Positions 1 to 9,434 of a stretch of DNA of 64,000 bases are shown here, one piece after another. Origin of the DNA: a virus; the IMG/VR virus record IMGVR_UViG_3300031999_000001, positions 64,001 through 128,000 of that record, one strand, 5' to 3'. A model generated the notes under the pieces. The model was not told where the DNA came from. It worked only from the letters and a program-made list of their open reading frames with translations, and made no database searches. Positions within the stretch are counted from its first letter, which is position 1, and the number at the start of each line of letters is the position of its first letter. The translations under genes were made by a program, and so were the position numbers.

Positions 1-2130
1 GCCAGAATAAACAAATGTTGCCTGAACAACATCTCTTCTATTTCCAGCCGTAATTGCACTTTCTGTAAGTAAGGTGAATGAATTACCGGAAACAATATAA
101 TCAATTCTATTTGTTGGGTCTCCAATACTTTCAAAATAAGTATTACTACCACCACTATATACCTTTGCACCATTCAAAAGAATACCATTATAACGAACTT
201 CCAAATCCCCTTCGGTTTTATTATATGGTGTTGGAAGTGTAAATATTTTTTTTGCTCCAGTATAATTTAATGATATATTAACAAATGAAAATGGAAGTGT
301 ATATCCACTTGAATTTGCTGGAAAGTCAACGTTTTTAATATAATCAAAAACATCATATTCAATACCACGTGCAGTATCAAGAGCAACATCAACTTCTTTT
401 GTGTTTAAAACAAGTTTACTGTCTTCCTGATAATATTGTGGTGTTGTATAATGTATTCTTGTTGCAGTACCTGTTTGAATCCACGATTTTTTATTATCAA
501 CGGTTTGCATTAAATTAAATCCTGCCATACGAAACACATTCATATATTTCTGACCACTATCGGTATTACCACTAACTTGAAAATAAAAATCATTGGTTTC
601 CAATGGTGCTACCGGATAACCTTCTGTATCATATGGTAATGAATTTGATGGGAAATCGTTTTGGGATAATTCAACAGTATTTGGATTTATTTTGCCATTG
701 ACAGTATAAATATATTCAGTAATGTTAATGAAAGGTTCTGGAATTCCAATTAAAAGAAACATTGATTTTATTGCTTGACGAGTTCCCTTTGATTTCCAAA
801 AATAATTAGTATTTAATAATACTCTTCTCCAAAGTTCAATATCAATTTCTGCGGGAAGTAAATCCGTATTTAAATTTTTTTCACTATCATCAATCGTTAA
901 AAAACTTTTAACTAATTCATTTTCATTAACTAATGAAAAATATTCCCAACCAAAAGTTTTTGCAAGATTTTTTATTAATTGATCTGGAATATTATTAATT
1001 TTATCATATGTAACACGATTAATATCAACCAAAGAATCAATAAATTGTTTTAATTGGTCAAATTCTCTACCATACAATCTTAAAAGTTTGGTCATTTTGC
1101 CTTCTTCTGTAAGATCATATGTTTTAAGTGATTGTGGTATTAAAAATCTGGCAATTAAATCTGTTTTTATTGAATCATATTTATTACCAATCGTTAAAAT
1201 AACATCCAAAAAACTACGATATTTTGGTGTATTAATATCAATATTATATTTATCACCTGTTGTCCATAACATTGAAGCATTAGAATATATTATAGTTCCG
1301 TTATCAAGTAATGTTGGGTCTTTTAATATAAATTTAAATCCATTTGTATCATCTCTTTCAGACACAACATATTTTTCATAATCATTTAAAAGTGCCCTAA
1401 ATTCTTCAAAAACAACATTATTTGGTTTAATATGAAAATCAATCATACCGGATGTACCAGTAATGTTTGGAAATGGATTGCCAATAGTTTGTATCGTTAA
1501 ATATTTTTGACTGAAACTATATCCTGTAAAACCAATAATAAAATAAGAATTACCTGTTGGATTAACTGATGACCAAATTATATATTTATTATATGATAAA
1601 TTTAAGTTTCTTAATTCATTATCAGTATATCCCGAATTACCTCTATTCATTACCAAACCAAATGTATTAACTGTATATCCTGTTGGTACTTTAAATGTTG
1701 ATATATTAGTAATTGAATTGTAATTAAAACCAGAATATGTTATATTACCACCTCTGTTTGTTTGAGAATTTACAAAAACACTTCCCGGATAAGTGACAAT
1801 AATGTTTTGTATTGTTATTCTAAGAAATTCATATGCTGAACCAAATTTTACAAATGTATTTAAATTTGATTTATCTAAATTTAAAACAGCATTTACAGAA
1901 TAATCATATAATATTTCTGATTGAATTTGTGTAATACCTAAAGTTTCAAGTGTAATGGGACGAACAAAGGAACTTAATTCATTTGTATAATCAATATATT
2001 TCCTACCTTCAAAATTGGATGTAATAGCAAAACTACCAAACGAAAATATAATTTCGGAAGCCGTATTGTTAAAATTCGTATTATTTAAATTTAAGTCGAG
2101 ATTTGTATTTACAACTTTTACTTTTGCCAC
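1..2130 (-). CDS. Baseplate/tail protein, tail-protein-I-like (partial)
   Basis: The minus-strand frame stays open from the GTG at 2130 to the left edge of the window, so the C-terminus is missing and at least 710 codons are present. I chose GTG because the sequence before it carries a GTATTTATA box at 2147-2155 and no upstream ATG is in frame. Around 720-1100 the translation has a helical part with LWRRVLLNTNYFWKSKGT followed by RQAIKSMFLLIGIP. This style is seen in P2 gpI/phage_tail_I baseplate proteins of Bacteroidota myophages. The rest is beta-rich and Asn/Thr-rich, as expected for a virion surface or baseplate-periphery protein. It is probably the distal gene of a baseplate run that includes the gp6-like and gp25-like genes. 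The assignment is by resemblance only. Confidence 0.6.
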   Translation of the reverse strand, partial: MAKVKVVNTNLDLNLNNTNFNNTASEIIFSFGSFAITSNFEGRKYIDYTNELSSFVRPITLETLGITQIQSEILYDYSVNAVLNLDKSNLNTFVKFGSAYEFLRITIQNIIVTYPGSVFVNSQTNRGGNITYSGFNYNSITNISTFKVPTGYTVNTFGLVMNRGNSGYTDNELRNLNLSYNKYIIWSSVNPTGNSYFIIGFTGYSFSQKYLTIQTIGNPFPNITGTSGMIDFHIKPNNVVFEEFRALLNDYEKYVVSERDDTNGFKFILKDPTLLDNGTIIYSNASMLWTTGDKYNIDINTPKYRSFLDVILTIGNKYDSIKTDLIARFLIPQSLKTYDLTEEGKMTKLLRLYGREFDQLKQFIDSLVDINRVTYDKINNIPDQLIKNLAKTFGWEYFSLVNENELVKSFLTIDDSEKNLNTDLLPAEIDIELWRRVLLNTNYFWKSKGTRQAIKSMFLLIGIPEPFINITEYIYTVNGKINPNTVELSQNDFPSNSLPYDTEGYPVAPLETNDFYFQVSGNTDSGQKYMNVFRMAGFNLMQTVDNKKSWIQTGTATRIHYTTPQYYQEDSKLVLNTKEVDVALDTARGIEYDVFDYIKNVDFPANSSGYTLPFSFVNISLNYTGAKKIFTLPTPYNKTEGDLEVRYNGILLNGAKVYSGGSNTYFESIGDPTNRIDYIVSGNSFTLLTESAITAGNRRDVVQATFVYSG

Positions 2131-2146
2131 AAGTTTTACATTTTAA

Positions 2147-2155
2147 TATAAATAC
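2147..2155 (-). promoter_or_regulatory. GTATTTATA box
   Basis: Exact match to the recurring minus-strand motif GTATTTATA, 16 nt before the GTG start of the partial tail gene. Probable phage promoter element. Confidence 0.5.
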
Positions 2156-2163
2156 AATGAAAA

Positions 2164-2197
2164 GAAAAATCCCAATTTATTAATATTGGGATTTTTC
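2164..2197 (-). terminator. Intrinsic terminator
   Basis: Inverted repeat AAAAATCCCAAT / ATTGGGATTTTT with a short AT-rich loop just after the stop of the gene at 2220-3119. The symmetric A and T runs would let it work in both directions. Confidence 0.75.
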
Positions 2198-2219
2198 ATG
2201 AAAATTTATAAAATTTATA

Positions 2220-3119
2220 TTATACCCCATCAATAACCCCTTCAAAATTTTGAGTTTCATCAATATTTGTTCTTTTTTCCTTTACTTCAAATAATGGAAC
2301 GTCTCCAACATCTTCTTTAATTTCATATAAATTAAACTGCTTAGTTATAATTCGGTTCTTATCATAATAAGTTAATATTCCATTTCGAACATCTTTGATT
2401 TGTTCACCAGCAACAATATCTGAAAGCGTATCAATTGTATTTTCAACCAATTCAACTTCTAATACAAGTGGTGAAAAATATGTATTTGATAAAAGTATTA
2501 TTTGTCCAATATTGCCAATAAACGGCAATACATTTGGTTTAACATCTGAAGAACTGCTTGGAGTAACTTGTAAGAACATCAAAGTACCTGCATCATCAAA
2601 ACGATATCTAATTGCTTTTTGCGTTGTATTACCAATATTTTCACTAACAGGCACTACCTTATTTGATGTAACAACATATCGAACAACATTTCTTAGTTTA
2701 GTTCCATCAGCATTAATATATTCAATTCGATAACCCTGTAATCCATTATTTGCTCTTAATGCTTCAGGCAATAAATTAATGTCAACAACAATACCTTTTA
2801 CACTTGGTAATGCAGATAATACACTACAATCAACAACAGTTGCGGTAATTATTTTTGGTTTAATATAAATTGTATATATTCCTAATTGATTAAATGTTGA
2901 TGCAGGAAGTCTTAAATTATACAAACCTTCCAATAAATTTTCATATCCATCAATTTGTTCATCTTCGGGTAAGTAACAATATTGTAATAATTCTTCTGCA
3001 TTTAATTTATAAATAACATCATTACTTATTTGTCTGCTCGGAGTAAAATTATAATATATGTCAATATCATCAATATTAACATCAGCACTACGCACAGTCC
3101 CATATATACCTGTTGCCAT
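2220..3119 (-). CDS. Virion structural protein, baseplate region (unknown fold)
   Basis: 299 residues, acidic, beta-rich, no membrane segment. It starts MATGIYGTVRSADVNIDDID and has a DINLLPEALRANNGLQGYRI segment in the middle, but no domain that I can name. It sits between the tail-I-like gene and the gp6-like wedge gene, and a strong terminator follows it. A baseplate or tail-periphery role is inferred from position alone. Confidence 0.55.
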   Translation of the reverse strand: MATGIYGTVRSADVNIDDIDIYYNFTPSRQISNDVIYKLNAEELLQYCYLPEDEQIDGYENLLEGLYNLRLPASTFNQLGIYTIYIKPKIITATVVDCSVLSALPSVKGIVVDINLLPEALRANNGLQGYRIEYINADGTKLRNVVRYVVTSNKVVPVSENIGNTTQKAIRYRFDDAGTLMFLQVTPSSSSDVKPNVLPFIGNIGQIILLSNTYFSPLVLEVELVENTIDTLSDIVAGEQIKDVRNGILTYYDKNRIITKQFNLYEIKEDVGDVPLFEVKEKRTNIDETQNFEGVIDGV

Positions 3120-3144
3120 AACTTTAAATATTTATTAATTCTTC

Positions 3145-3588
3145 TTACGTATTTTTTACAATATTAAAAAATTTACCACCAGCATATGTTTCTAAATCAA
3201 CTAAACTCTTAATATATTCCAATCTATAATTTTTATCAAATGCCGACAATTCTTGTCTTATTATAAATACATCATCATTAATTTTTGGGTTACTAATAAT
3301 ATTTTCTTTTTTTGGGTCTTTATAATAAGGAACATTTATAAAATCAAGACTACTTGTACCTTCTGGTGTAAATTCAAATGTTGTACCAGAATCAGAACCT
3401 GAAAGTATATCTGTATGTTTTATACCCCCCAAATAATAAATTATTTTAGAATATTCAAAAGAATTAATATAATCAACACCATCAGTAATATAATTACCAC
3501 CACCAATATATTGATTAGCAAATACATTGGTTATTGTATATTTACGTAATTCACTTAATCTACTTGTTGTTATTCCAATTACTAACAT
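3145..3588 (-). CDS. Hypothetical protein, baseplate region
   Basis: 147 residues. Starts MLVIGITTSRLSELRKYTIT, followed by Gly/Tyr/Asp-rich beta segments. No catalytic motif is visible. Its start overlaps the end of the upstream glycosyltransferase-like gene by 7 nt, so the two are probably translated together. A virion role is likely from context; no function can be named. Confidence 0.5.
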   Translation of the reverse strand: MLVIGITTSRLSELRKYTITNVFANQYIGGGNYITDGVDYINSFEYSKIIYYLGGIKHTDILSGSDSGTTFEFTPEGTSSLDFINVPYYKDPKKENIISNPKINDDVFIIRQELSAFDKNYRLEYIKSLVDLETYAGGKFFNIVKNT

Positions 3589-4454
3589 ATTTGTTTAAAA
3601 AAATCAAAATTTTTCATTACGTCTGATTCATATTTTTCCACATAATTAATGTAATTTGGAAATTCTTTATATATTTTATTTCTTATTAATTTAACATATT
3701 CAACTTTAAATTTACTATTAAAATACATATGAGTATATTTATGTAAATTTCCCGCCCCTCTTTCACCATGTTTAAGTATATTTTCATGTGATAAAATTTC
3801 ATATGTTTTTAATTTATTTTTTATTGCATAAAAATATAATGCTAATTCTTCACAAGCCATTCCAATATAAAGATTATTAGTTGTATTATTATTTATAAAT
3901 TCATTTTTCATTGCTTCACATACATTTATATAACCGTCTTTAAAACCAATTCTCATTCCAATTGTACCACAACTAAGACATTCGCCATCATATGAAGTTG
4001 GGTCAAATATATTACTTTTTATTAAAAATTTTTTATATTGATCAGCATAATCCCTTACATAATTAGCATCTTTAGGTATTTTGTTTTGTATTAATATATC
4101 ATATTGCTTTGATTGTATAAATTTTGAAAATAAATCATCAAAAATAAATACATCAGAATCAACATGAATAAAATCATTAGTCATTAATTTAATTATGTCA
4201 ATCTTATAATAACTCCAAAATAATGAAGAATTTTTATTTTCAACAATATTGACTTTATCATATGGAATATATTTTATTAATTTTTTTTGTGCATTTTTAT
4301 TACAATACATAGTAATATTATTATAATATTTTTTTAATGTTAAAAAACTTAATAAAAATGAATAAAAACTTAAATATATTTTATTTTTATCATCAATTCC
4401 ATCTAAACGTGGAGTACCTTCATCAAAATGTGCGTATGATTGTATTATTTTCAC
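3582..4454 (-). CDS. Glycosyltransferase-like protein (GT-A type, DUF6734-like)
   Basis: 290 residues. The central FIHVDSDVFIFDD segment (about residue 95) is a typical DxD metal/nucleotide-sugar site of GT-A glycosyltransferases. It follows an N-terminal part with SYAHFDEG and a long helical stretch SFYSFLLSFLTLKKYYNNI. A later CLSCGTIGMRIG segment and an H/E-rich C-terminal part resemble phage and Bacteroidota proteins annotated DUF6734. It probably transfers a sugar to a virion protein or host glycan. It is embedded in the baseplate cluster, overlapping the next gene by 7 nt. The GT-A call is fairly safe; substrate and family number are not. Confidence 0.6.
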   Translation of the reverse strand: MKIIQSYAHFDEGTPRLDGIDDKNKIYLSFYSFLLSFLTLKKYYNNITMYCNKNAQKKLIKYIPYDKVNIVENKNSSLFWSYYKIDIIKLMTNDFIHVDSDVFIFDDLFSKFIQSKQYDILIQNKIPKDANYVRDYADQYKKFLIKSNIFDPTSYDGECLSCGTIGMRIGFKDGYINVCEAMKNEFINNNTTNNLYIGMACEELALYFYAIKNKLKTYEILSHENILKHGERGAGNLHKYTHMYFNSKFKVEYVKLIRNKIYKEFPNYINYVEKYESDVMKNFDFFKQIC

Positions 4455-4468
4455 GTTAAATTAATTTT

Positions 4469-4960
4469 TTATTCAATATAATCAACAACAATCCAACCAC
4501 GATTATATACGGTAGTGTCTGGATTTATTATATTATGATAACTTGCACTATCGAAAAAACTATTTAATCGTCTTGTTAACATAACAATTGTTATTACCGG
4601 ATAAATACCAATTTTCCCAATTTGTATTTGTGGTACTGCTGCTGCCGTTCCATTTTGAACAGATAATAAATCTGACAACGCACCGCTATCACTTTGTATT
4701 AGAACTTTAATCCCTCTTATTTTTATACGTGGAATTGTAATGACGACACTTGATGGCGATGTATTGGTATCCATATTCCACGCACCAATTTCAAAAATTT
4801 TTGATTTTATAATAATATCACTTTGTATAAATGTTTTTAAAGCAGCAAATGTCATGTTAGAAGTACCTGTTGTAACACCAAGTATGTCCATATTACCAAA
4901 AGCAATCTTATCGGTTGATTTTGGTGTTTTGTTTACTAATTCAAATAATATTCTGTTCAT
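4469..4960 (-). CDS. Small tail/baseplate protein
   Basis: 163 residues with a predominantly beta pattern and a C-terminal YNRGWIVVDYIE, an ending I associate with small tail-tip or fibre-attachment proteins of Bacteroidota phages. No enzymatic motif. It lies 4 nt from the upstream Pro/Thr-linker gene (4965-5264), consistent with one transcript. Virion role inferred. Confidence 0.5.
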   Translation of the reverse strand: MNRILFELVNKTPKSTDKIAFGNMDILGVTTGTSNMTFAALKTFIQSDIIIKSKIFEIGAWNMDTNTSPSSVVITIPRIKIRGIKVLIQSDSGALSDLLSVQNGTAAAVPQIQIGKIGIYPVITIVMLTRRLNSFFDSASYHNIINPDTTVYNRGWIVVDYIE

Positions 4961-4964
4961 ATTT

Positions 4965-5264
4965 TTATATAATTATAAAATTTTCGTTATTATTATTCAT
5001 AAAAATCGTATTATCATAATCCAATGCATAAAATGTTTCAACAGGTATTGGTGTTGGTGTTGGTGGTGTTGGTGGTGTTGGTGTTGGTATTACTGGTTCT
5101 ATATATGCGTCAAAAAAACCAAAATCATATGCTTTGGCAGTTAATGAAAATTTAATAAAATAAACAGCATTTAAATCTGGAATAATAACTTTACATGTGC
5201 CAGTACAATTAGTTGTTATTCCAGTTGTTAATGCTTGTAATATTGTTTTTTTTATTATTTCCAT
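4965..5264 (-). CDS. Small protein with Pro-Thr linker
   Basis: 99 residues. A globular N-terminal half (KVIIPDLNAVYFIKFSLTAK) is followed by a low-complexity PTPTPPTPPTPTPIP linker and a short C-terminal tail. The N-terminal half contains CTGTCK, a possible cysteine pair. Probably a small virion decoration or tail-spacer protein. It sits 5 nt downstream of the gp6-like wedge gene. Confidence 0.5.
   Translation of the reverse strand: MEIIKKTILQALTTGITTNCTGTCKVIIPDLNAVYFIKFSLTAKAYDFGFFDAYIEPVIPTPTPPTPPTPTPIPVETFYALDYDNTIFMNNNNENFIII
5045..5095. repeat. Short tandem repeat encoding a Pro-Thr linker
   Basis: On the plus strand GGTGTT and GGTGGTGTT units repeat in tandem. On the coding strand they encode alternating Pro and Thr. 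Such tracts change length easily by replication slippage. Confidence 0.75.
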
Positions 5265-5269
5265 TAATT

Positions 5270-7108
5270 TTAACTTACAGATTTACGTAAGAAAATCTTT
5301 ATATCCTTTTCAGGGTACTTAATTTCAAACATACTATCATCTGTTGAATGTATTGTATTATTAATAATTGTTATTTCACCAGTTGTTGGATTTAATGCTT
5401 GTGAAATAACATTACTTGAATACTGTCCACCAACTTTGTTATAAACTTTAATATTAATAATATTTATTACACCATTTATTTCCAGAATTTTTCTTTGTAA
5501 TCTTCCAAGAAAAATATCTTGATTCATTTCACAATCATTAACACTAAAATAATTACTAAGAATTGTAATAATATTATTTGCTATTTGATTGTCACTAACA
5601 TTTTCAACATATACATCAATATCGAATGCTAAATTAAATATCTTTCCATCTTTAATTTCAATATAATCATTAATCATTCTATATTGTGAGAGATATTCAG
5701 CAATATTTTCTTTTAATAATGTATTGCTGGTATTTGATAATTTACTATCAGCACCAATATCAAGCATTGATATCACCACCTTATTATTTTCCTTAAATGC
5801 ATTTGCACGAAAAGGTGAACCAAACTTTCCCGGCATTTTATAAAGTTGTAGTAAATAATCAGTTAATGTTACATCTCTTTGTTGACTTGAAAAATTATAT
5901 TTGATTAATTGTCTTATTTGTTCAATACTTAAACCATCATTTCCACCAATTGCTGGAATTGGATTCGATACTTTTAGACTTCTTTGCACGGACTGATTAA
6001 AATCCTGACGAGAACCACTAACCATTAAATTATATCCACCAAGTTGTGTCAATACTCTTGCACCAATGTTTGAATTACTACCACCACCAGTGCGATATTT
6101 AACAAATAACGTATAATTTGCTTTTAATTTTTCACCTAAAGCAGTGTTATTTAAAAAATTTTCAAGAAAATATTTATTACTTACACCCTCTTTAAGAAAA
6201 CCATCCTGAAAAGCATTAACATCAGCATCACCAGAACCAAATATTAATTTACAATAACCATTTGGTGTAAATTCTTTAATGAATTTTTTTGTTATATCAA
6301 TCCAAGTTGCTGCTTTAATGCCAGTTGTATTTGTTTGGGAATTTTGTGTGTTTTCAACAAATACTCTTTGTTGTGCCAAATAATCAACCTCATAATATCT
6401 ATTTTCTGACGTATAAAATTCAGTTGTTGGATTTGCTGGAAAATTAGTTCCATCCAATAATATAACGCTGTCAATTTCAATCACATCTGGGTCAGGAAGT
6501 GTTATTATAAAAAACGGTACAATATCCATTGCAGTAATTGTTCTTTTAAAAATATTTGTAGAACCATTAATAACAACTTCTCTTTTTGTAACACTATAAT
6601 TAATTATAATACCATTTGAATCTAAATTAGGTAATATTGAACGATTTGGATCACCTAAATTACTAACGGGTGATTTCCAATCAATTATTTCTTGTGTTTC
6701 AAATATTTTACCACCGCCAACAATTTGTGCACCTGCTTGTAAAACGGGATAATATGAGGCATCTGGTCTATCACCAAGAACGGGAATTAAAACGGTAAAA
6801 TCAACAACAGTAACTGATGGTCTTTTTGCTGGAATATTAAATCCCATATTTTTTGCAATATTCAGTATTGATGCTTTTTGTTGTGCATATTCCAATTGCG
6901 TTTCTTGAAATGCTCTGTCAGTATTAATTGCTAAATTATTACCAACACCAGCATTTAAATCAATAAGCATTGCACCAACTGAACTATCTGTAAAATCAGA
7001 TAATACTTCGGGATATGCCTGTTTTATTAATGAAATCAGGTCCGTCCTGATTTCTCCAAATGTTCTGCTTCCATATCTGATTACATTTGTACTTGTATCT
7101 GTTACCAT
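5270..7108 (-). CDS. Baseplate wedge protein, T4 gp6/gpJ-like
   Basis: 612 residues. The N-terminal part (SRTFGEIRTDLISLIKQAYP, then SVGAMLIDLNAGVGNNLAIN and RAFQETQLEYAQQKASILNI) is the hallmark start of T4 gp6-type wedge proteins. The middle has the Baseplate_J-like stretch with TGGGSNSNIGARVLTQLGG. The C-terminal part carries an IDVYVENVSDNQIANNIITI domain like the gpJ C-terminus. In contractile tails this protein forms the iris-like wedge ring of the baseplate and links to the gp25-like protein, whose gene ends 13 nt upstream. Length agrees with gp6 homologues. This is one of the safest calls in the window. Confidence 0.85.
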   Translation of the reverse strand: MVTDTSTNVIRYGSRTFGEIRTDLISLIKQAYPEVLSDFTDSSVGAMLIDLNAGVGNNLAINTDRAFQETQLEYAQQKASILNIAKNMGFNIPAKRPSVTVVDFTVLIPVLGDRPDASYYPVLQAGAQIVGGGKIFETQEIIDWKSPVSNLGDPNRSILPNLDSNGIIINYSVTKREVVINGSTNIFKRTITAMDIVPFFIITLPDPDVIEIDSVILLDGTNFPANPTTEFYTSENRYYEVDYLAQQRVFVENTQNSQTNTTGIKAATWIDITKKFIKEFTPNGYCKLIFGSGDADVNAFQDGFLKEGVSNKYFLENFLNNTALGEKLKANYTLFVKYRTGGGSNSNIGARVLTQLGGYNLMVSGSRQDFNQSVQRSLKVSNPIPAIGGNDGLSIEQIRQLIKYNFSSQQRDVTLTDYLLQLYKMPGKFGSPFRANAFKENNKVVISMLDIGADSKLSNTSNTLLKENIAEYLSQYRMINDYIEIKDGKIFNLAFDIDVYVENVSDNQIANNIITILSNYFSVNDCEMNQDIFLGRLQRKILEINGVINIINIKVYNKVGGQYSSNVISQALNPTTGEITIINNTIHSTDDSMFEIKYPEKDIKIFLRKSVS

Positions 7109-7121
7109 ATTTTATAATTTA

Positions 7122-7520
7122 TTAAAAATTTAAATCAAGACTTCCTTCTTCATTAAATGCATCCTCACTGTATGTAAATTTAATATTTACATTTAATTGA
7201 TTTTCAGATATTGGTTGTCTATTATCGTCAGTCTTCCAATTAAAAGTTATGCTATTAATTTGAAGACTTGGAATGTATAATGAAACCGTTCTTTTTATTT
7301 CTTGTTCAACATCACTTGCAGTTAGATTATCACTTGGTTCAAAAATATATTTCAATAAGTCAGTACCATAATCTGGTTCATAATATCTTTCGCCTTTTTG
7401 TGTTAATAAAAGTAAGAGTAAATCAGAACTGAAAGCATCTTTAGTTACTCTGCTCATTTGAAAATAAGTGTTTGTACTAACATTATCGTTAAGTGGATAT
7501 TTAATATTATATGAAATCAT
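7122..7520 (-). CDS. Baseplate wedge protein, T4 gp25-like
   Basis: 132 residues, matching the GPW/gp25 family: an N-terminal YFQMSRVTKDAFSSDLLLLL, then LTQKGERYYEPDYGTDLLKYIFEP, DVEQEIKRTVSLYIPSLQI and a short beta C-terminus. The E-P-x-Y/F-G-T-x-L signature is intact. gp25 acts with gp6 in the baseplate wedge and in sheath initiation. The gene has a GTATTTATT box 18 nt upstream and a terminator beyond it, so it probably opens a transcript running into the gp6-like gene. Confidence 0.85.
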   Translation of the reverse strand: MISYNIKYPLNDNVSTNTYFQMSRVTKDAFSSDLLLLLLTQKGERYYEPDYGTDLLKYIFEPSDNLTASDVEQEIKRTVSLYIPSLQINSITFNWKTDDNRQPISENQLNVNIKFTYSEDAFNEEGSLDLNF

Positions 7521-7538
7521 TATAATTTACTAATTTCT

Positions 7539-7547
7539 AATAAATAC
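7539..7547 (-). promoter_or_regulatory. GTATTTATT box (variant)
   Basis: One-base variant of the GTATTTATA motif, 18 nt before the ATG of the gp25-like gene and directly after a terminator. Confidence 0.4.
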
Positions 7548-7555
7548 TTATAAAC

Positions 7556-7586
7556 AAAAAAATCCCGACTATGTGCCGGGATTTTA
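7556..7586 (-). terminator. Intrinsic terminator
   Basis: Stem AAAATCCCG / CGGGATTTT followed on the minus strand by a run of seven T. It lies 11 nt after the stop of the gene at 7598-8065. Confidence 0.8.
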
Positions 7587-7597
7587 TCAGAATTGAC

Positions 7598-8065
7598 TTA
7601 TTGTTGTTTTGGCTTTCGCCCTCTTTTGCTTTTTGTGGCTGCTTTTTCTTCTGTTTCTTTTTGTTTTTGAACATCATAAAGACTTTTAACAGATTCATGC
7701 ATTGCAAGAGTTGGAGTATCCCCATACTTCTTTAATACGCCAGTATATGTGTTAAAGTCCGGCTTTTCATATCCAACAGTATCTAAATCCGATACTGTAA
7801 CACCAGCAAGACATTCATCAATTGCCATTTTTTTCATATTATTAGGCAATCCATTAAAAATGTTTTCATTAATAATGATTGCAAAATTAATGCCTTCAGA
7901 AAGCATTTGTTGTAAATCATTTTGTTTAATTGGTTTACAAACTTCTTTCTTTTGTTTGTTATTACAGAGAACTCTAAACTCAACCCATTGTGGAATTGCC
8001 GTTTTATCTCTAACTTCATTGAAAATTTTTACTACGTCCACAGACGCTTCTTGAAAATTTGCCAT
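7598..8065 (-). CDS. Conserved phage protein of unknown function
   Basis: 155 residues, mixed alpha/beta, ending in a charged tail KSKRGRKPKQQ that could contact nucleic acid. The central MKKMAIDECLAGVTVSDLDT and KPDFNTYTGVLKKYGD segments look conserved, but I cannot attach a named family. It is the last gene before a strong terminator, 12 nt after a coiled-coil gene. It may be a tail-assembly or chaperone-like protein. Function unknown. Confidence 0.5.
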   Translation of the reverse strand: MANFQEASVDVVKIFNEVRDKTAIPQWVEFRVLCNNKQKKEVCKPIKQNDLQQMLSEGINFAIIINENIFNGLPNNMKKMAIDECLAGVTVSDLDTVGYEKPDFNTYTGVLKKYGDTPTLAMHESVKSLYDVQKQKETEEKAATKSKRGRKPKQQ

Positions 8066-8077
8066 AAATAATTGTTT

Positions 8078-8509
8078 TTAATTGTTAATAATAAAATTAT
8101 ATTTAGATTTAATTTCTTCAATTTTTTCTGATAATTCAATAAACATTTGGTCTTTTGTTTCAAATTCCATTTTAAATTTATTTTCAAGTTCATCAATAAA
8201 ATATGTCATATCTAATACGCTTAATTTTATAATATCTTCACTTTCAAGTAATTTTGCTAATTGATTATTAACAACATCTCGTTTCTTAATTTCTTCGATT
8301 TTCTTTTCATATTCTGAATTAAGCACAATTGCATCTTCCTCTGTAACAGTTTTAACACCAGCTTTTTCTAATCGTTTTTCAATTAATTCATCAGCATTAT
8401 CTGCTTTTTCATCAGCTAATTTATCAATTTCAATTATTTTTTTTGCTGCTTCAGAATTGAATTCAATATTATCAACAGCTTTTTTTAAGTCTTGTAAAAA
8501 TTTTCCCAT
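8078..8509 (-). CDS. Small acidic coiled-coil protein
   Basis: 143 residues, almost entirely helical and rich in Glu/Lys/Asp (EIDKLADEKADNADELIEKR, then SEKIEEIKSKYNF). Predicted coiled coil with no catalytic motif. It lies 11 nt from the membrane-anchored gene upstream. It could be a scaffold or tail-assembly chaperone. Function not recognised. Confidence 0.5.
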   Translation of the reverse strand: MGKFLQDLKKAVDNIEFNSEAAKKIIEIDKLADEKADNADELIEKRLEKAGVKTVTEEDAIVLNSEYEKKIEEIKKRDVVNNQLAKLLESEDIIKLSVLDMTYFIDELENKFKMEFETKDQMFIELSEKIEEIKSKYNFIINN

Positions 8510-8520
8510 ATTAATTTAAT

Positions 8521-9432
8521 TTAAAGTTTCATGTTTTGCATTTCAATTCCCTGAAATTTCCAAACATCATGAGTATCATTATATTTTATTCTTTTTATAT
8601 ATTTTGTAATTCCAAAACCAATTAATTTACCATATTCATCTCTTATGAAAATTTCTTTAATATTAATTATTTCTTTAAAAATATCTGAATTTTCTTCTAC
8701 CAATTCTGTTTTAAATTTTAGTGGTATGAAAAATTCTAATTGTCTGTGCTCAAAACCAATCTTTTTTATGTGTAAAAATTCGGTTAATTGTTCAATTTTA
8801 TTTATAATATTTTCATTATCCCTATTAACTTTTATTGGAAATTCAAATTGTTTTGATTTTTTAAATATATCTTGTACCTCATATTCAAAATCAACATTTT
8901 CTTTTTTAGTTTTCTCAATCACATCCATTATATTAACTAATCCAACTTCAATTGGTATATTATTAAAAATTCCTAAAAGTTCATAATTATCATCTTTGGT
9001 TCTTCTTTCTTCAAATTCTAATTCCAAAACTTCACCAACTGTTTTTCCAACATGCTTATGTTTTTCATCAAAAAAACCATAATGTTCATATCTTCTGCCA
9101 TACTGGTCTTTCATTCCATAACTTGTACCATATTTATCGGCAGCAATAGCCATTTTATGTGGTGTTGCTGTACGTATAAACTTATCGGCTTTCTTCAATA
9201 ATTCATAATAATCCTGAACATATTTTTCATCGGTTTGACCCGCATAAAACTTTTCAAGCAAAGGATTTCGATGAAGTTTTCTTGTTGTTTTTTTATCTTT
9301 TTCCTGTAAATCATTTGGGTCAGCTTTCAGGATTTCTATTTCAGTGTTATACAATGCGATACTGATATTAATCATCACACTATGGATTTTAATATATATC
9401 CAAAAAATTATTTTTTTAAAAAATTTTATCAT
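8521..9432 (-). CDS. Membrane-anchored-like protein in tail cluster, unknown
   Basis: 303 residues. The first 30 residues (FFKKIIFWIYIKIHSVMINI) form a hydrophobic, positively flanked segment that may be a membrane anchor or signal-like helix. The rest is soluble, with RRYEHYGFFDEKHKHVGKT near residue 115 and an alternating Lys/Glu C-terminal part. I do not recognise a family. It lies directly downstream of a glycosyltransferase (2-nt gap), so the two are probably co-translated. Confidence 0.5.
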   Translation of the reverse strand: MIKFFKKIIFWIYIKIHSVMINISIALYNTEIEILKADPNDLQEKDKKTTRKLHRNPLLEKFYAGQTDEKYVQDYYELLKKADKFIRTATPHKMAIAADKYGTSYGMKDQYGRRYEHYGFFDEKHKHVGKTVGEVLELEFEERRTKDDNYELLGIFNNIPIEVGLVNIMDVIEKTKKENVDFEYEVQDIFKKSKQFEFPIKVNRDNENIINKIEQLTEFLHIKKIGFEHRQLEFFIPLKFKTELVEENSDIFKEIINIKEIFIRDEYGKLIGFGITKYIKRIKYNDTHDVWKFQGIEMQNMKL

Positions 9433-9434
9433 AA

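Noticed and set aside
1088-1381. Plus-strand small gene in the baseplate gene
   Set aside because: It is antisense to a long conserved minus-strand frame and shows no features of its own.
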